This document shows, piece after piece, positions 20,819 through 31,944 of a stretch of DNA of 64,000 nt. The first letter of the stretch is position 1, and each line of letters opens with the position of its first letter. The notes under the pieces were generated by a model. That model was given only the letters and a program-made list of their open reading frames with translations. It was not told the origin of the DNA and did no database searches. The stretch spans positions 150,307,725-150,371,724 of the forward strand of contig CM037588.1 in the NCBI GenBank assembly GCA_021018995.1. The letters are read 5' to 3'. The DNA comes from Chloranthus sessilifolius (taxonomy: Eukaryota; Streptophyta; Magnoliopsida; Chloranthales; Chloranthaceae). A program made the translations under genes and the position numbers.

Positions 20819-21757
20819 GGTTTTATATATACATTTCATCAACATTTAAACTATCCTTGTTAGTATGGGGCTCAGTCATTTCTTTTTTATTACAGTTCAT
20901 TTCACAAGGCTGCTAAGATGATTGTACACCGAGCTGTTGCCAAGTGTTCGCCCAGTGCCATTTCGAATCTCTACAAAAATGCTACCCTAGCTCGGAAGAA
21001 GTTGCTGAGAGATTCTATTTTTGGTGGAATATTTCAAATGCCTAAGGGTGTGGGATTTCTTTCCGATGTGGTGGATGCGATGTTGACATTTTGGGTTGAA
21101 AATAACCACTTCTGAATTGGAAAGACTGATGTCTATCTTCGGAAGATAGACATTGCATTGATACTGGGCCTTGCCGTAGTTGGCCCAGAAAAGTATACCC
21201 CATCTGTTAAACCATCGAAAGAACAAACCATTCGATACAAATACTTTCGTGGAATGCTTCTTGAAAAAATTCTCCGGTCTCATATAGATGCTGAATTTGT
21301 AGAGCGAAAAGTGATGAGGACTTCGTAAAGTTGTCCCTTCTATTTGTGTTGTGCATATTTCTCTTCCCCGGGTCCCACCATTAGCTTTCGGAAGACCACA
21401 TCGACCTCATCGATGATGTGGAGAACTTTAACCGAACTCCGTGGGGTCTGCATGTTTACCAAGACTTGATTGAGTATATAATGAAGGGCGCGGCGAATAG
21501 AAAAACTGTCGAGATGGATAAAACCCTGAAGACGTACAACACATATGGATGCATATGTGTACTTCAATGGTGGGCTTATGAGATCCTGCCCGATATATCG
21601 CCATCCCAGCTAGGCCTCAAGGACCCTTTCCCACGGCTGCTGAAATGATCGGACAGGGCGCAGTCAAGGATGAAAGGTTACACTCGTGGACAGATGTTAG
21701 ACAACAAGGTATGAGGTCTATTGCCAATTCAAAAAGAAACTTACCGATTTATTCTAG

Positions 21758-21985
21758 AATCGATAACGATTCATTACAGAATCGATAACGACTTTTTAAG
21801 AAGTCGATAGCGACTCAGTACAGAATCGTTATCGACTACTTAGGATGTCGATAGCGATTCATTTAGGAATCGATAACGACTTACTAAGTAGTCGATAACG
21901 ATTCATTAAATAATCGATAGCGATTCAATAACGAATCGATACCGAATTTTTAAATAGTCGGTACCGATTCTTTACATAATCGAGA
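21758..21985. repeat. TCG-N4-CGA dyad array 4, in an intron
   Basis: About ten units of 21-23 bases: atcgataacgat, gtcgatagcgac, atcgttatcgac, atcgataccga, gtcggtaccgat and others. It fills most of the intron between exons 1 and 2 of the protease gene. Confidence 0.93.
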
Positions 21986-22651
21986 ATGATTTATTATATA
22001 TACGATCATTTTATTCGGTTATTCACCATGTTTCCTTTTCTTTCAAAAGATTCACGCTCCCCTCGTGTCACAGGGCTTTGAATTAGAGATACCCGTGTTA
22101 AGAGAATATCTACGGGTTCAAAAGGAGGTTGGGGGGAAGAGGAAAGAACCTGTCAAGAAAGCTGTGGAAGAGATGCGGTCGAAGAAGAAAAGAAATTACA
22201 TTCCGATTGAAAATATTGATGAGGAAGAATGGGATGACGCATCGACGTCAGAAGAAGAACCCACATCGAAAAAGGGCCCCGTCCATGTCGGAGAGGGTCG
22301 GCCAAGAACTAGGGGAGCCACCAAGGAGAGCCTGGCAGTGAAAGATAGCCCAGCTAAACCGTCCACCTCCAATGATCTTTTGATGAGGAGGGTCGATCAT
22401 TTGACGATGGAGAACTTGAAGCTCACCCAAAGAGTGAGCGATTTGGAGGGAGAGAATAAGGTCCTGGCTAAACGTTGCGCTTCTGTAGAGAAACTATACA
22501 ACTCCTTCAATGAGAGGCTGAATTCAAGGGATGCGGAGTGGCAGAAGTTAAATCACTACAACTATTTGGTCAGAAAGGGCCAGTCGAATATAAAAGAACT
22601 CCTTGAAAATTTATTGGAGGCGAGACCTAAGGTATGTGTCAACTGTATTTA

Positions 22652-22860
22652 TAGTCGATAACGATTATATACACAATCGTTATCAACTTTATATAGAGTC
22701 GATACCGATAATATATGCAATCGTTATCGACTCTATATACAGTCGATATCGATTATATTTACAATCGATAGCGACTATATATATAATCGATAACGATCAT
22801 ATATAAAATCGATAGCGACTATAAGTACAGTCGATAACGATTATATTTAAAATCGATTTG
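22652..22860. repeat. TCG-N4-CGA dyad array 5, in an intron
   Basis: About nine units, begun within 20 bases of the 5' splice site (gtatgtgtc at 22633) and ended some 60 bases before the 3' splice site at 22920. Confidence 0.93.
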
Positions 22861-23570
22861 GACTTTTTAAAATGTGGACAAAAAATTAATTCTTATTTTG
22901 CACCATTATTTCGATGTATAGGATGTGGCTATGGAGGAGCTGATATCGAAGGTGTGCGACACAGCCTTCGATAAGGAACCATCAGCTCCTGCGTATCAGG
23001 TTCCTCCTCCTCCCGTTGATGAGGTGAAGGTAGCTGCTGACGAGTAGCCTGAGACTCAAACTGATAAAGGTCCTGCTGGTGAAGAGGAAACCTCTTCCCA
23101 ATTGCCTCACCAACAAGCTAAGCCTCGCTTAAGACCTAGGCAAGCAAAACTCAGCAAAGTAATTTCCGTCAAACCTAAGGCACAGCGAAGGATAGCGGCT
23201 GAAAAGAAGCCTACCAAGAAGGCCAGCGAAGGACCAACGTTGAGCTCGACCGGCATACCATTACCGCCGTCCCGGTCTATCGGATGAAGATGCTCCTCGC
23301 CGAGCTAACTGAGCAAAAATATATGCTAGACATATGGAACAAGCCTCTGAAGGAGGATGAGTAAGTTATTCTTTCCTGAATACTTAACTTTATTATTATA
23401 TATTTATCGTGAAGATTAGTTAAGTTGGCCATTTTTTATGCAGAGAATATGTTAACACTGTCGGCAAGTATAAGCTGGTGGTGCAATCCTTCAGATGTTT
23501 GGCGGCCACGCAGTACCTGGATAACTTTGTAAGTTTAACATACTGTAGGTAAAATCAAGAATGGTTAAAG

Positions 23571-23803
23571 CTGTCGATGACTCGAAAAAGAGTCGATATC
23601 GATTCATTATAGAGTCGATAACGATGACTTACATAATTGTTATCGACTCTCAAATTAATCGATATCGATGGCATTTAGAGTCGATAACGATGGCTTATGT
23701 AATCGTTATCGACTCTTTAAATAATCGATATCGATTCATTTGAGAGTCGATAACGATGACTTAAGATATCGTCATCGATGACTTATAGAGTCGTTAACGA
23801 TTA
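23571..23803. repeat. TCG-N4-CGA dyad array 6, in an intron
   Basis: About eleven units, alternating gtcgatatcgat, gtcgataacgat and atcgttatcgac, in the intron between 23529 and 23851. The intron edges themselves are free of the repeat. Confidence 0.93.
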
Positions 23804-24855
23804 TATATTTTACTCTAACTGCATATTTAAATCTAACTGCATTGGTTTCAGGTTATGGGCGCCTACCTGAGACATTTGAAAGTAATTGATGATAAAATTC
23901 ATCCTGATAAAAATCTCAAAAACTTCCTTATAGACCCTACCGCGCTGACGTACATGAGCTATGAACTGAGAGATTTCAATAAGTTCCTGCTTGCTGAAAA
24001 ATTATACGACCAATCGATCGAGGTTCAAGTTCAACGGTGGGCTGTCTATAGACAAAAAGAGACCGGAGGGAAGAAGCTGATGGAAACTTTCTTCTTCAAT
24101 GAGCTTCGAAATCTGTGGGCTCACGAATGGAGCATAGTATGCTTTTATCCTCTTTATAATTATTCTTTTTAATTTTTCTATCATACCCTTTGAGATTATA
24201 TTACTTTTTTATAGATATTTATGTCAATATATTCAGAACAACCACTACACTGGGCGCTTACGATCGTGAAGGTAGTTGAACGATCGATAATGATCGTCGA
24301 CCCTATATTTAATAGGCCCTCTAAGGAAAGATATGTCTCCCAATTGCTGGCGCTGGTAAGATATTTTTCTTAGCATATCTTTTATCATTGTTAGCTTAGC
24401 ATATCTGACACTCCTCTCTATTATTACGAAACAAACCCAATACCTTCCCATGATTTTATATTCGTACGGTGACTCCGCTGCATTGATCAAGAAGAACTAT
24501 CCTTGGCCATCTAGTGATTGCCGGATCAAAGCCCTCCCCCGACAGACCAACTCGTGTGATTGTGGAGTGTTTGTTATGAAGTATGTCGAGTACTTCATGA
24601 TGGGGAAGAAATTTGACTTCGCGCAATCAGATATAGATAGGATCAGGACAGAAATTGGCCATATACTGACTACATACACAGGCGATGGCGGAGTACTGGC
24701 GAAGGACGACAAAAGGAGGGGGAGCAGCAGTAATGTGGTTGTATTTTAATATTTTTGTAAATGTAAATGAAATATTTTTTCTTAATGAATTATTTTGAAT
24801 ATAATTGCACTATTTTTATGTAGCTGTGGTTAAAAAGTAGAAATAGCAGCTATTA

Positions 24856-25137
24856 TCGACTATATATATAGTCGTCATCGACTATATAACTAATCGGTAA
24901 TGACTCTGTATGTAATCGCTATCGACTATATATAGAGTCGTCATCGACTATATAACTAATCGGTAACGACTCTTTATGTAATCGCTATCGACTATATATA
25001 GAGTCGTCATCGACTGTATCCATAATCGATACCGATTCTTAAATGAATCGATATCAACTTTATAAATAGTCGATGGCGACTCTATATAGAGTCGATATCG
25101 ATTATGGATACAGTCGATGACGACTCTATGATTCATC
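24856..25137. repeat. TCG-N4-CGA dyad array 7, between the two convergent genes
   Basis: About thirteen units, including an internal duplication (gtcgtcatcgac...taatcggtaa...atcgctatcgac twice). It occupies the spacer between the 3' end of the protease gene and the 3' end of the transposase gene. Confidence 0.92.
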
Positions 25138-26127
25138 GGTAAAGACAATATTACAGTAAAAAAACATAGATTCTGAATTTCTCGTTTACATTCAATCTAT
25201 CATTATTAAAAATATACACTGTCAAGCCATCGGTCCCACTGCCATGCAGCTCCTGCGGTTGTGACCATATTCACTGCACCTGCTATACTGTAGTGCCCTA
25301 ACCTCACCCTTAGACCTTATCCTTCTCTTCTTCGGACGGCCGGCTTGCTTTCGACAATAATAGGGTGGTCTCACTTTCATATTTTCAGGGAGTTGCTCTG
25401 CTTGGAACTCCCATTGACTTTTATCGAGGGTGGGAACCCATTGCTCATCGTATGTTTGTCTAAAGCAAGCGGTGAAAAACCATTTCTCACAAAAGTTATG
25501 GTAGTCATAACTTCTTCGATTGATGGCCGCCACGGCATGGGAGCAAGGCAAGCCATGAATGTAATAGCCTGAAAAATCACGCTAAACTATGACCTCGGGA
25601 TCCGTGCTCGATTGGTCACAAGTTTGACCAATCAGGAGATCAAGAGTTAGCATAGAATGTGATGAACGGACGAGATGTGATGGGTTGAATGCCTATGTGG
25701 TGTGTGTTGTGAATGTGAAGTCGCATACACCTACCGCGGTGTGTGTGCTCAACACACAAGTGAGGAAAGGGATAAAAGGGTTTAATAGCCCTAAAAGCAA
25801 GAGTTTGATGGTTGTTGAAGGAGAGTAAAGAAGAGAGAGAGAGAGAAGTAAAGAGAGGAGTAAATGCTAGTTGAGGAAGGGAGATTCGAGCAATAAACGT
25901 CGGATTCGACGCCAGGGATCCGCTAGAAGCAAAGCTGGAACCCTAGCCTTTCCAACCATAGATTTGAAATCAATTTGAGATTGATTCAAGGTAAAATTTT
26001 GTGAATAAGATGCATAGATGGTAAAGTCTAAATTGTAGTTGAAAATGGTTTAAATCATAGGATAATGGTTTAGAAAAATAGAGGAAAAAGTGTGGAAAAA
26101 GATGGGGAAGAACAAATGAAAGGGTTG

Positions 26128-26525
26128 AATCGACAATTTCGATTAATCAAATTGGGTTTCAATTAATCAAATTGGCCGTGAAGTTGAAAAGTCAAGGACG
26201 ATTTTATTAATCGAATTGGAGTTCGATTAATCGACTTTGGATTTCGATTAATCGATTTGGGTATCGATTAATCGACTGGGAACCTCTAGTGGACCCCAGG
26301 GGGCTGGAGGAAAAGACTTGGGAAAATCGACTAATCGAAATGGGATTTCGATTAATCGATTTCAATTTTCGATTAATCGATTTGGGATCGATTAATCGAT
26401 TTTAGGAACTCGATTACTCGAATTGAGAATCGACTTGGCTGAACAGAGAATTTTGATTAATCGAATTAAGATTCGATTAATCGAATGAGAATCGATTAAT
26501 CGATTTTGGAGTTCGATTAATCGAC
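26128..26525. repeat. TCGATTAATCGA array in the solo LTR
   Basis: About fifteen copies of the 12-bp palindrome or one-base variants (cgactaatcga, cgattactcga), mostly 17-23 bases apart and joined by g- and t-rich linkers such as ctttggattt and tttggg. Confidence 0.9.
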
Positions 26526-27438
26526 TGAGATAAGTTATGTTGACTTTTGAGTTTGACTTTAAGATTCTTGGAGGGTCTTAAACCTTCTTTATTGCATCCT
26601 TTGTGATGCGTTTCACCTGTTATGTGGTACCATAGGTGGTACGTGTGGACTAGTGCACAAGGAGCCACGTGGGACCTTGAGGCATTGATCAAATGAAGAC
26701 TTGAGGTAGGGAACACCTTGAACATGTACTTTATTCTACAAGAGCATGTATGTAGTGATATAGAATTCAACTCAAATGTTTAATTGCTTAAGAATTGTGA
26801 AAAGTGTGTGTGCGTGTGACATCTATAAGAGTAATTCTAATAAGCCATCCCCAGGGGATGAAGAAGTAAAGAGATGAGAGCATCAGGTGTGATGCAAGTA
26901 AATGGATACATCCCAGGGATGTATCCAATGATTGAATCATGTTTGACAGGGCCTAACTGATATAAGATAGCACACTTACACGGTGAATAACTATATGTAA
27001 GGCACCGATATTTTTGTTATTTGAGGTTTGATAGGTTACCCCACCGACGTGGCGGGATATTCACGACTGACACGGCAGGATATCCGTGACCGATACGGCG
27101 GCGAAACCGTAGGCCAGTGCGGAGGCTTATCCGTACATAGTAAGCACACCCCAGGGGTGTTGGATTGAGACAAGTGAAACCCCGCCAATCCCGGGGAAAG
27201 GGGCTTGGGTACTATATGGTATTCGGGAATACGTTAAATGCTCTATATAGATGACGATGAAGGGTATCTCATCGGGCTCGATGCTATATTGCTCGGGGAC
27301 TACTTAAGTTGAAAGTTTAAGTTTTGCTTTAGGCCTTTTCAAAGATCATTCATGAGTAAATGAAAACATAAGTAATCAACAAGAAACGAAATGCTTTTAA
27401 CTGCTTTTCATCAATAATCGTGCATAGACACATCATGC

Positions 27439-27645
27439 ATGGCATATCATGGAATATATGTGAGTTATAATTTATATGTTCAACTGTGTTTATTCCCTAT
27501 TGAGCTAGGATGTAGCTCACCCTATAGACTATACGTCGCAGGTCCACTACTAGCAGCTGCCGAGGCTTCAGGAGACGCTGACCCCGGTGAGTCGGACCTT
27601 GCGGTCGAAGACGAGTTGGAGCCACCTCCTGAGGACTTCTTCTAG
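27439..27645 (+). other. Conserved GC-rich LTR block with short open frame
   Basis: About 106 bases from tattgagctagg (27498) to ccttgcgg are identical to 57738-57843 in the other chromovirus LTR, although flanking LTR sequence differs by many indels. A frame through it ends GELEPPPEDFF-like at TAG 27643 in both copies, and the last codons differ partly by synonymous changes. A 3' splice-like tacgtcgcag lies inside. It could be an exon of the element transcript; coding is unproven. Confidence 0.4.
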
Positions 27646-30473
27646 AGGACTCCGTTGTGCCGCTTTGAGGGCTTTCTATAGAGATTTTGTACGGCTTGGT
27701 ATGTCAAGCCTTGATTTTATTTAAAACCATGTATATAAGGAGTTGGGATAATTCTTTTGGGACGAACCATCCGTGATGATTGCTGTCATCGATGGTTCGG
27801 ATCGGTTCTCCATTCATGCAGAGGCATAAGGGTAGAACTGTCTTTTGGGGAGTTGCTTAGTATAGATTTAAATTCCAAAATTTCGTTTATTATTCTATTG
27901 CATGCTTGATATACCAGTGTTCCGTGCTTAGCAAAGGGCACGGTCAAGATGATCGTGCTGATGGCACGGGTTTCGGGGTGCCGAATTCCGGGCTGTCACA
28001 ATGAATGTGCCAACGGCGGCAACTATAGGTCTTGTGCTCCAAGTCGACGTGATGAATGAAATTTCCGGAATTGACTTAGAATTGATCGCGCCCGTATGAT
28101 TGAGCTCTCTTTCTACCGGCCCATTGCAACACCTTCTTCATGTGCACGTCTGCTTTCGGGCAGAGAAGGGTGGTCCATTTCTCAGATATCTCTCTGCATT
28201 TTTGAAAATGATCGGCGACTTTCTCTCTAGTAGTTCTGATTAAGTCGATAATTAGTCTCTCTCGAGCTATCTTTAGCACGCTGTTTAAACTTTCGATAAT
28301 ATTCGTAGTTAGGGAATCGTACTGCCTTCCTTCCATATGTGTGCGTACCCAATACTTCGGATTTATTTTCAAAATATATTCTACGGCCTGAGAATCAGCA
28401 GGATCTTTCTTCATTTCATTAATAAAATAATCAAATTTCTCTTTCGAATATGCACGCACGGTGCACCACCATAGACCCTTCACATTGTTCCTGGGATACT
28501 TGTGCTATAAATTTTGTGTCATATGTCACATGCAGTAGTTGTGATATGCGTTAGGGAAGATACATTTCACCGCATTTATTAAACCCTTCAACCTGTCCGC
28601 GATAAATATGAAATCTTCGTTAAACCCACCGATCACGAACGCACCTACCTGTTCAAGAAACCACATCCACGTATCCTCTTCTTCTAACTCGACCACGACA
28701 AATGCTAATGGTAATATATGACCATTATCATCTTGCACAGAGGCGATAAGTAGGATCCCTTCGAAACGTCCTCATAGGTGTGTACCGTCTACAAGCAATA
28801 TGCGACGAAATGTATTGCGGTAGCTTCCGATGCATGGGCCAAAACTCCAAAAAAATCTTTGAAACTTACCGTCAAGAGTAAGTTGAAAGGATGTTCGTAT
28901 ATTAGGATCTACCCTCTTCATCTCCTTCACGTAGGCCGGTAGATCAACAAATTGTCCTTCCCAACTGCTTCTAATATCATTAAGGGCAAATTCTTTTCCC
29001 CTCCAAGCCTTTGCATATGAGATTTACACATTATAAGCTTTTGCAATATCAAACATTATCAATGTCGGTGTGTAGTCGAATCCTTCCATAAGTTTATCCC
29101 GTACATAGTTCGCTACGAAGGAGATTGTTGTATTACGGTGACCGTGCGGTCCAATCTTAGCGGCTCCGCATGTGTGAGTACTATTGAATGTCTTGATTTG
29201 GAAAGAATCGAGCCCAGTCAATTTAGAAGCATGTATTCGCCACGAACAATCGGGTTCGTAGCATCCGGCTGTCACTCGATAACTAGCGGTCCTCAAAGAC
29301 CGAATTTGAAAGTTTTTCTCCACCGCGTGCTCTTTGAAATGTTTGTTTGTCTCGGAAGATCTCTCCAATTTTAAATGTCCAATTCCGATATTCAGTTTCC
29401 ACCTCTTCATCGGAGGAGTCGCCCGATGTCTCTGACATTTCGTAATCTCTGTCTACTAGGGGATTATTAATGTCTCTCATAAAAATTTTCGGATCCTCTT
29501 TGATAAACCCATTCGGTTCGCCTTCATATTCTTCTTCTAAGGTATCTTCATTCATGGCTTGAGGATGACTACGCCATTCACTAGCGGTGTTCTCGGGTGG
29601 TTGACTAGATCCTTCACCGAAGGGGTTCACCGAATGGATAATGGCGTGGTTGGCTAGGTCCTTCACCGAAGGGGTGCTCATGTATATGGACATGGGGTTG
29701 AGTTACTTCGGTAATTCCCATCGATGGCATGGTAGAATATAAGTCTTGAGTAAACCAAGTTGTCCATCCACCGGGGAAGATATGACTGAAATCGTCGGTA
29801 TCCACCACCCTTTCTGAAGTATAGTCTAACCATTGACTACATTGTTGTGACCCAGGCATGTATTTTACTGGGTCATCATACGATTCAATCGGAGCATCGT
29901 TTAAATCAAATGTTGCTTTCCCTCTGCCATCGTTCGCCGCAATATAATCGTCATCGTCTAACGGGACGGTATCGTATACAGTTTCATCCTCAAACTTACA
30001 TGGCTGAAATGAATGAGTCACAAAATCAGTCCCGCCGAGATTTACTTGTTCAACTTCAACTGGGAAGGATGACGGTTCCTTAATGATGAATACTTTTATA
30101 ACATCCACCGCGGATTTATAAAACGTAAATAATGTAGCCAAATCATCATAGTCCAAAATGTCGGCAACCACAAGCGTATTCACTATCTTCATATGAAACT
30201 TTGTGGAAACTATTTCATCCGCCTTCGCAAAACTGACAGTAGACATTCACCTTATGAATTGTTCATAAAAAATTTCAGTTGAAATGTTAATAAGCCTCCG
30301 CCGGCCACCTTGATACAAGCCATCATCGTTTAGAAGAAGGCCATCATAGTGACAAAGAAGAGGAATTATCACGTCTGTCATCGTCTGTTTAAGAATGAGA
30401 AGGAAGGAGTCATAAGACTGATGAAACAAAAGAGAAAAGACGATTATAAATCTTAGCCGATTGTGTATACAAT

Positions 30474-30590
30474 CGATATCGATTGCAAATACAATCGTCA
30501 TTGACTCCATATAGAGTCGATATCGATTGTGTATACAATCGATATCGACTCTATAAGGAGTCGATGACGATTGTATTTGCAATCGATATA
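30474..30590. repeat. TCG-N4-CGA dyad array 8 (right spacer)
   Basis: About five units (atcgatatcgat, gtcgatatcgat, gtcgatgacgat) upstream of the transposase start, between it and the right terminal repeat. Linkers here are tgtatac- or tgcaaat-like. Confidence 0.88.
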
Positions 30591-31003
30591 TATTTTAAAA
30601 AAAACGGATCGAAGGATACAAAGACCTTTCTTATACTACATAAATAGGAGATACTGCATCATTAAGAGACACTAATAAATTGAAAATGAGGTTTAAGTAG
30701 GATACCTCGCGTCGCAAGGACAAACTTCAGGGTCTTTTTGCCACAATGAAGAAATGCAGGGGCTGCTTCTCCCAAGCCTCTGTTTTCTTCTTCGAAATAG
30801 CAGATCGGAGAAATAGCAGAGTGGAGAAATAGCAGATCGGAGCAGATCAGACTAAGTAAGGAGACGTCGTCTAGGGTTTTGCACCTCTAACTTTTTTGTA
30901 GGATAAAATGAGGAAGAAGAGGATGCTTTGTGGGTTAAAGAAGGTCATATAAGGGGGTAATTTGGACCTTTTACTCTCCTTAGGGTCGGCTAGGCTTGGA
31001 GCT

Positions 31004-31083
31004 GGTTTGTTTGGGTAAAAGTGAAACTACAGGGCTTCTGACGTAAAAGGCGCATCTGACAGGGCCTGTCAGGTAAATTTCCC
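31004..31083 (-). repeat. MULE right terminal inverted repeat
   Basis: Reverse complement of the left repeat with three A/G differences, ending ggtaaatttccc at 31083. The duplication tttattttc follows (31084-31092). Confidence 0.93.
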
Positions 31084-31127
31084 TTTATTTTCTCGTCTCA
31101 CGAAAGGGAAGAAAAACAGATTCCCCT

Positions 31128-31250
31128 TCACAAGCAAGGTTCAAAATTTCCGCTGAAATTTCAGTCTAAAATTTCGGATTTTGGTTTCGGTTTCAGTACT
31201 GCTGGAAACTGAAATTTAACCCTAAATTTTGATCCTTGTTCACAAGTACA
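31128..31250. repeat. AAATTTCGG-rich foldback repeat, short copy
   Basis: caaggttcaaaattt at the left is the near-inverse of aaattttgatccttg at the right. The inside has gaaatttcag and aaaatttcgg words as in 17225-17445. Confidence 0.5.
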
Positions 31251-31540
31251 TTAATAATAGGGTTATAAAGAAAAGAAATATTTTAAGCGGTAGATAGATT
31301 TTGATAGACAATTTTGCAGACAGCTTCTGTCCTGCGGGATAACTGACTGTAGTGCTTGGGCCCCACTATGTGTGCAGCTGGTCATGTTGCTCCACATAAG
31401 CTGCTTGTAAAATTATCTGAAAGATTATCCACTATATAACATTGTCCTAAATAAAAAGTGGACGGGCAAAGATGCAAAGCACGTCCATCTATCCAGTGAA
31501 ATGCGCTCCAACATGTGTTGGCCAGTTTGGTGGACTCTTT

Positions 31541-31907
31541 GGCTGCGTATGGCATAGCTCTCTTCTAACCCTTTCCATAGCAGAGCCCACCTACTTTAGC
31601 AAGTTCCCATCTCCTTTTTAACATCCTGCTACCTGCTTTAGCAGGTATCCCTTCTCCTTGATAACTCTTTGCATAGCAAGATTTTATGCATGATTTACTT
31701 GTTCAACAGTTCTACTCTCCTCTCTACTCACTCCTTGTTAGAGCTGATTTTATTTGCTCTGATAGGGAGATAGTAGAGAGCAGGGAGGTTGCTGCTAGAG
31801 CGGGTAAATCTTCCTTTGCAGGGAGTTAGAAAGGAGAATGAGACTCAACTAAAGTAGTTAAACTCTACCATGACAAGGGCTAGCAAAGAGCTATGCCATA
31901 AGCAACC
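31541..31907. mobile_element. MITE, 367 bp, with long terminal inverted repeats
   Basis: The left end ggctgcgtatggcatagctc and the reverse of the right end (ggttgcttatggcatagctc) match, and similarity continues for about 70 bases (tagagtttaactactttag against cccacctactttag). The flanks are ttt on both sides, too simple to prove a 3-bp duplication. It is non-coding; the superfamily is uncertain. Confidence 0.65.
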
Positions 31908-31944
31908 TTTGCCTCCATCCGGATGAGCATAGAATATCACAAAT

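Larger units (their letters stand above)
19801..20830 (+). repeat. Imperfect tandem duplication, unit about 460-520 bp
   Basis: The block aagaaacttaaga(c/t)ggaaccaccc (19897 and 20358), the downstream ttttaattgtaattgaaa, tggcgacttcatgaaatctt and the dyad array all occur twice in the same order. The second unit has an extra 60 bases (about 20426-20485). Each unit includes one dyad array, so arrays 2 and 3 are duplicate copies. Confidence 0.75.
20918..24749 (+). pseudogene. DUF1985 plus ULP1-like C48 cysteine protease gene in MULE
   Basis: Inferred exons: about 20895-21711, 22051-22632, 22921-23358, 23444-23528, 23852-24136, 24215-24355 and 24429-24749, most with GT/AG borders. The first exon is DUF1985-like (LLFVLCIFLF, NRTPWGLHVY, VLQWWAYEILPDI). 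The second is charged with a coiled coil (LTMENLKLTQRVSDLEGENK). The last three form the C48 fold: His in LHWAL (24248-24250), Asp in IVDP (24299-24301), Gln (24543-24545) and Cys (24561-24563) in RQTNSCDCGVFVMKYVEYF, so the catalytic set is complete. ULP1 enzymes process SUMO; the host target is unknown here. Damage: TGA at 21112, a frameshift near 21315, TAG at 21383 and 23046, TGA at 21646, and a frameshift near 23265. Confidence 0.82.
25560..28000 (+). mobile_element. Solo LTR of a Tekay-type chromovirus
   Basis: It begins tgtaatagcctgaaaaatcac and ends gggctgtcaca, closely matching the 5' LTR at 55676-58235. It is flanked by a perfect 5-bp duplication atgaa (25555-25559 and 28001-28005). 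No primer site or coding region follows, so it arose by LTR-LTR recombination after insertion into the SWIM-finger codons of the transposase. It contains about fifteen gattaatcga words at 26128-26525. Confidence 0.93.
25222..30246 (-). pseudogene. MuDR/MULE transposase, interrupted by a solo LTR
   Basis: From the right: an N-terminal region with acidic stretches (30246-29420), a Mutator DNA-binding zinc finger (GCYEPDCSWRIHASK...STHTC, about 29230-29140), a MULE transposase core with first Asp in LVDGTHL (28787-28789), second Asp in FIADRLKG (28595-28597), C-x2-H region HNYC, and Glu in NIIESLNS (28292-28294), then a SWIM finger (TYSCRRWHIHG, joined across the LTR to LPCSHAVAAI) and a knuckle CSEYGHNRRSC. 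Breaks: frameshifts near 29640 and 29330, TAA at 29024, TGA at 28772, TGA at 28526, TAG at 28505, TAA at 28076, plus the LTR at 25560-28000. It would cut and join the MULE ends in the nucleus. Confidence 0.88.
18845..31083 (-). mobile_element. 12.2-kb MULE carrying transposase and a ULP1-like protease gene
   Basis: It has terminal inverted repeats of 80 bp (18845-18924 and 31004-31083, three A/G differences), a perfect 9-bp target duplication, a MuDR-type transposase on the minus strand (30246-25222) and, converging with it, a DUF1985/C48 protease gene on the plus strand (20918-24749). This gene content matches the published class of plant MULEs carrying ULP1-like genes (Kaonashi/KI-MULEs). 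A solo LTR (25560-28000) was added later, so the original element was about 9.8 kb. Both genes are damaged by stops or frameshifts, so the copy is probably not autonomous now. The strand given is that of the transposase. Confidence 0.92.

Noticed and set aside
21758..21985. Possible CRISPR-like array
   Set aside because: Regular spacing but units have no constant repeat with unique spacers, variation is within the dyad, and the setting is a plant transposon intron.
22603..22806. Tyr/Ile/Ser-rich frames over the dyad arrays (also 23561-23743, 24948-25148, 30247-30582)
   Set aside because: Translations of the minisatellite itself; the periodic sequence is free of stops in some frames.
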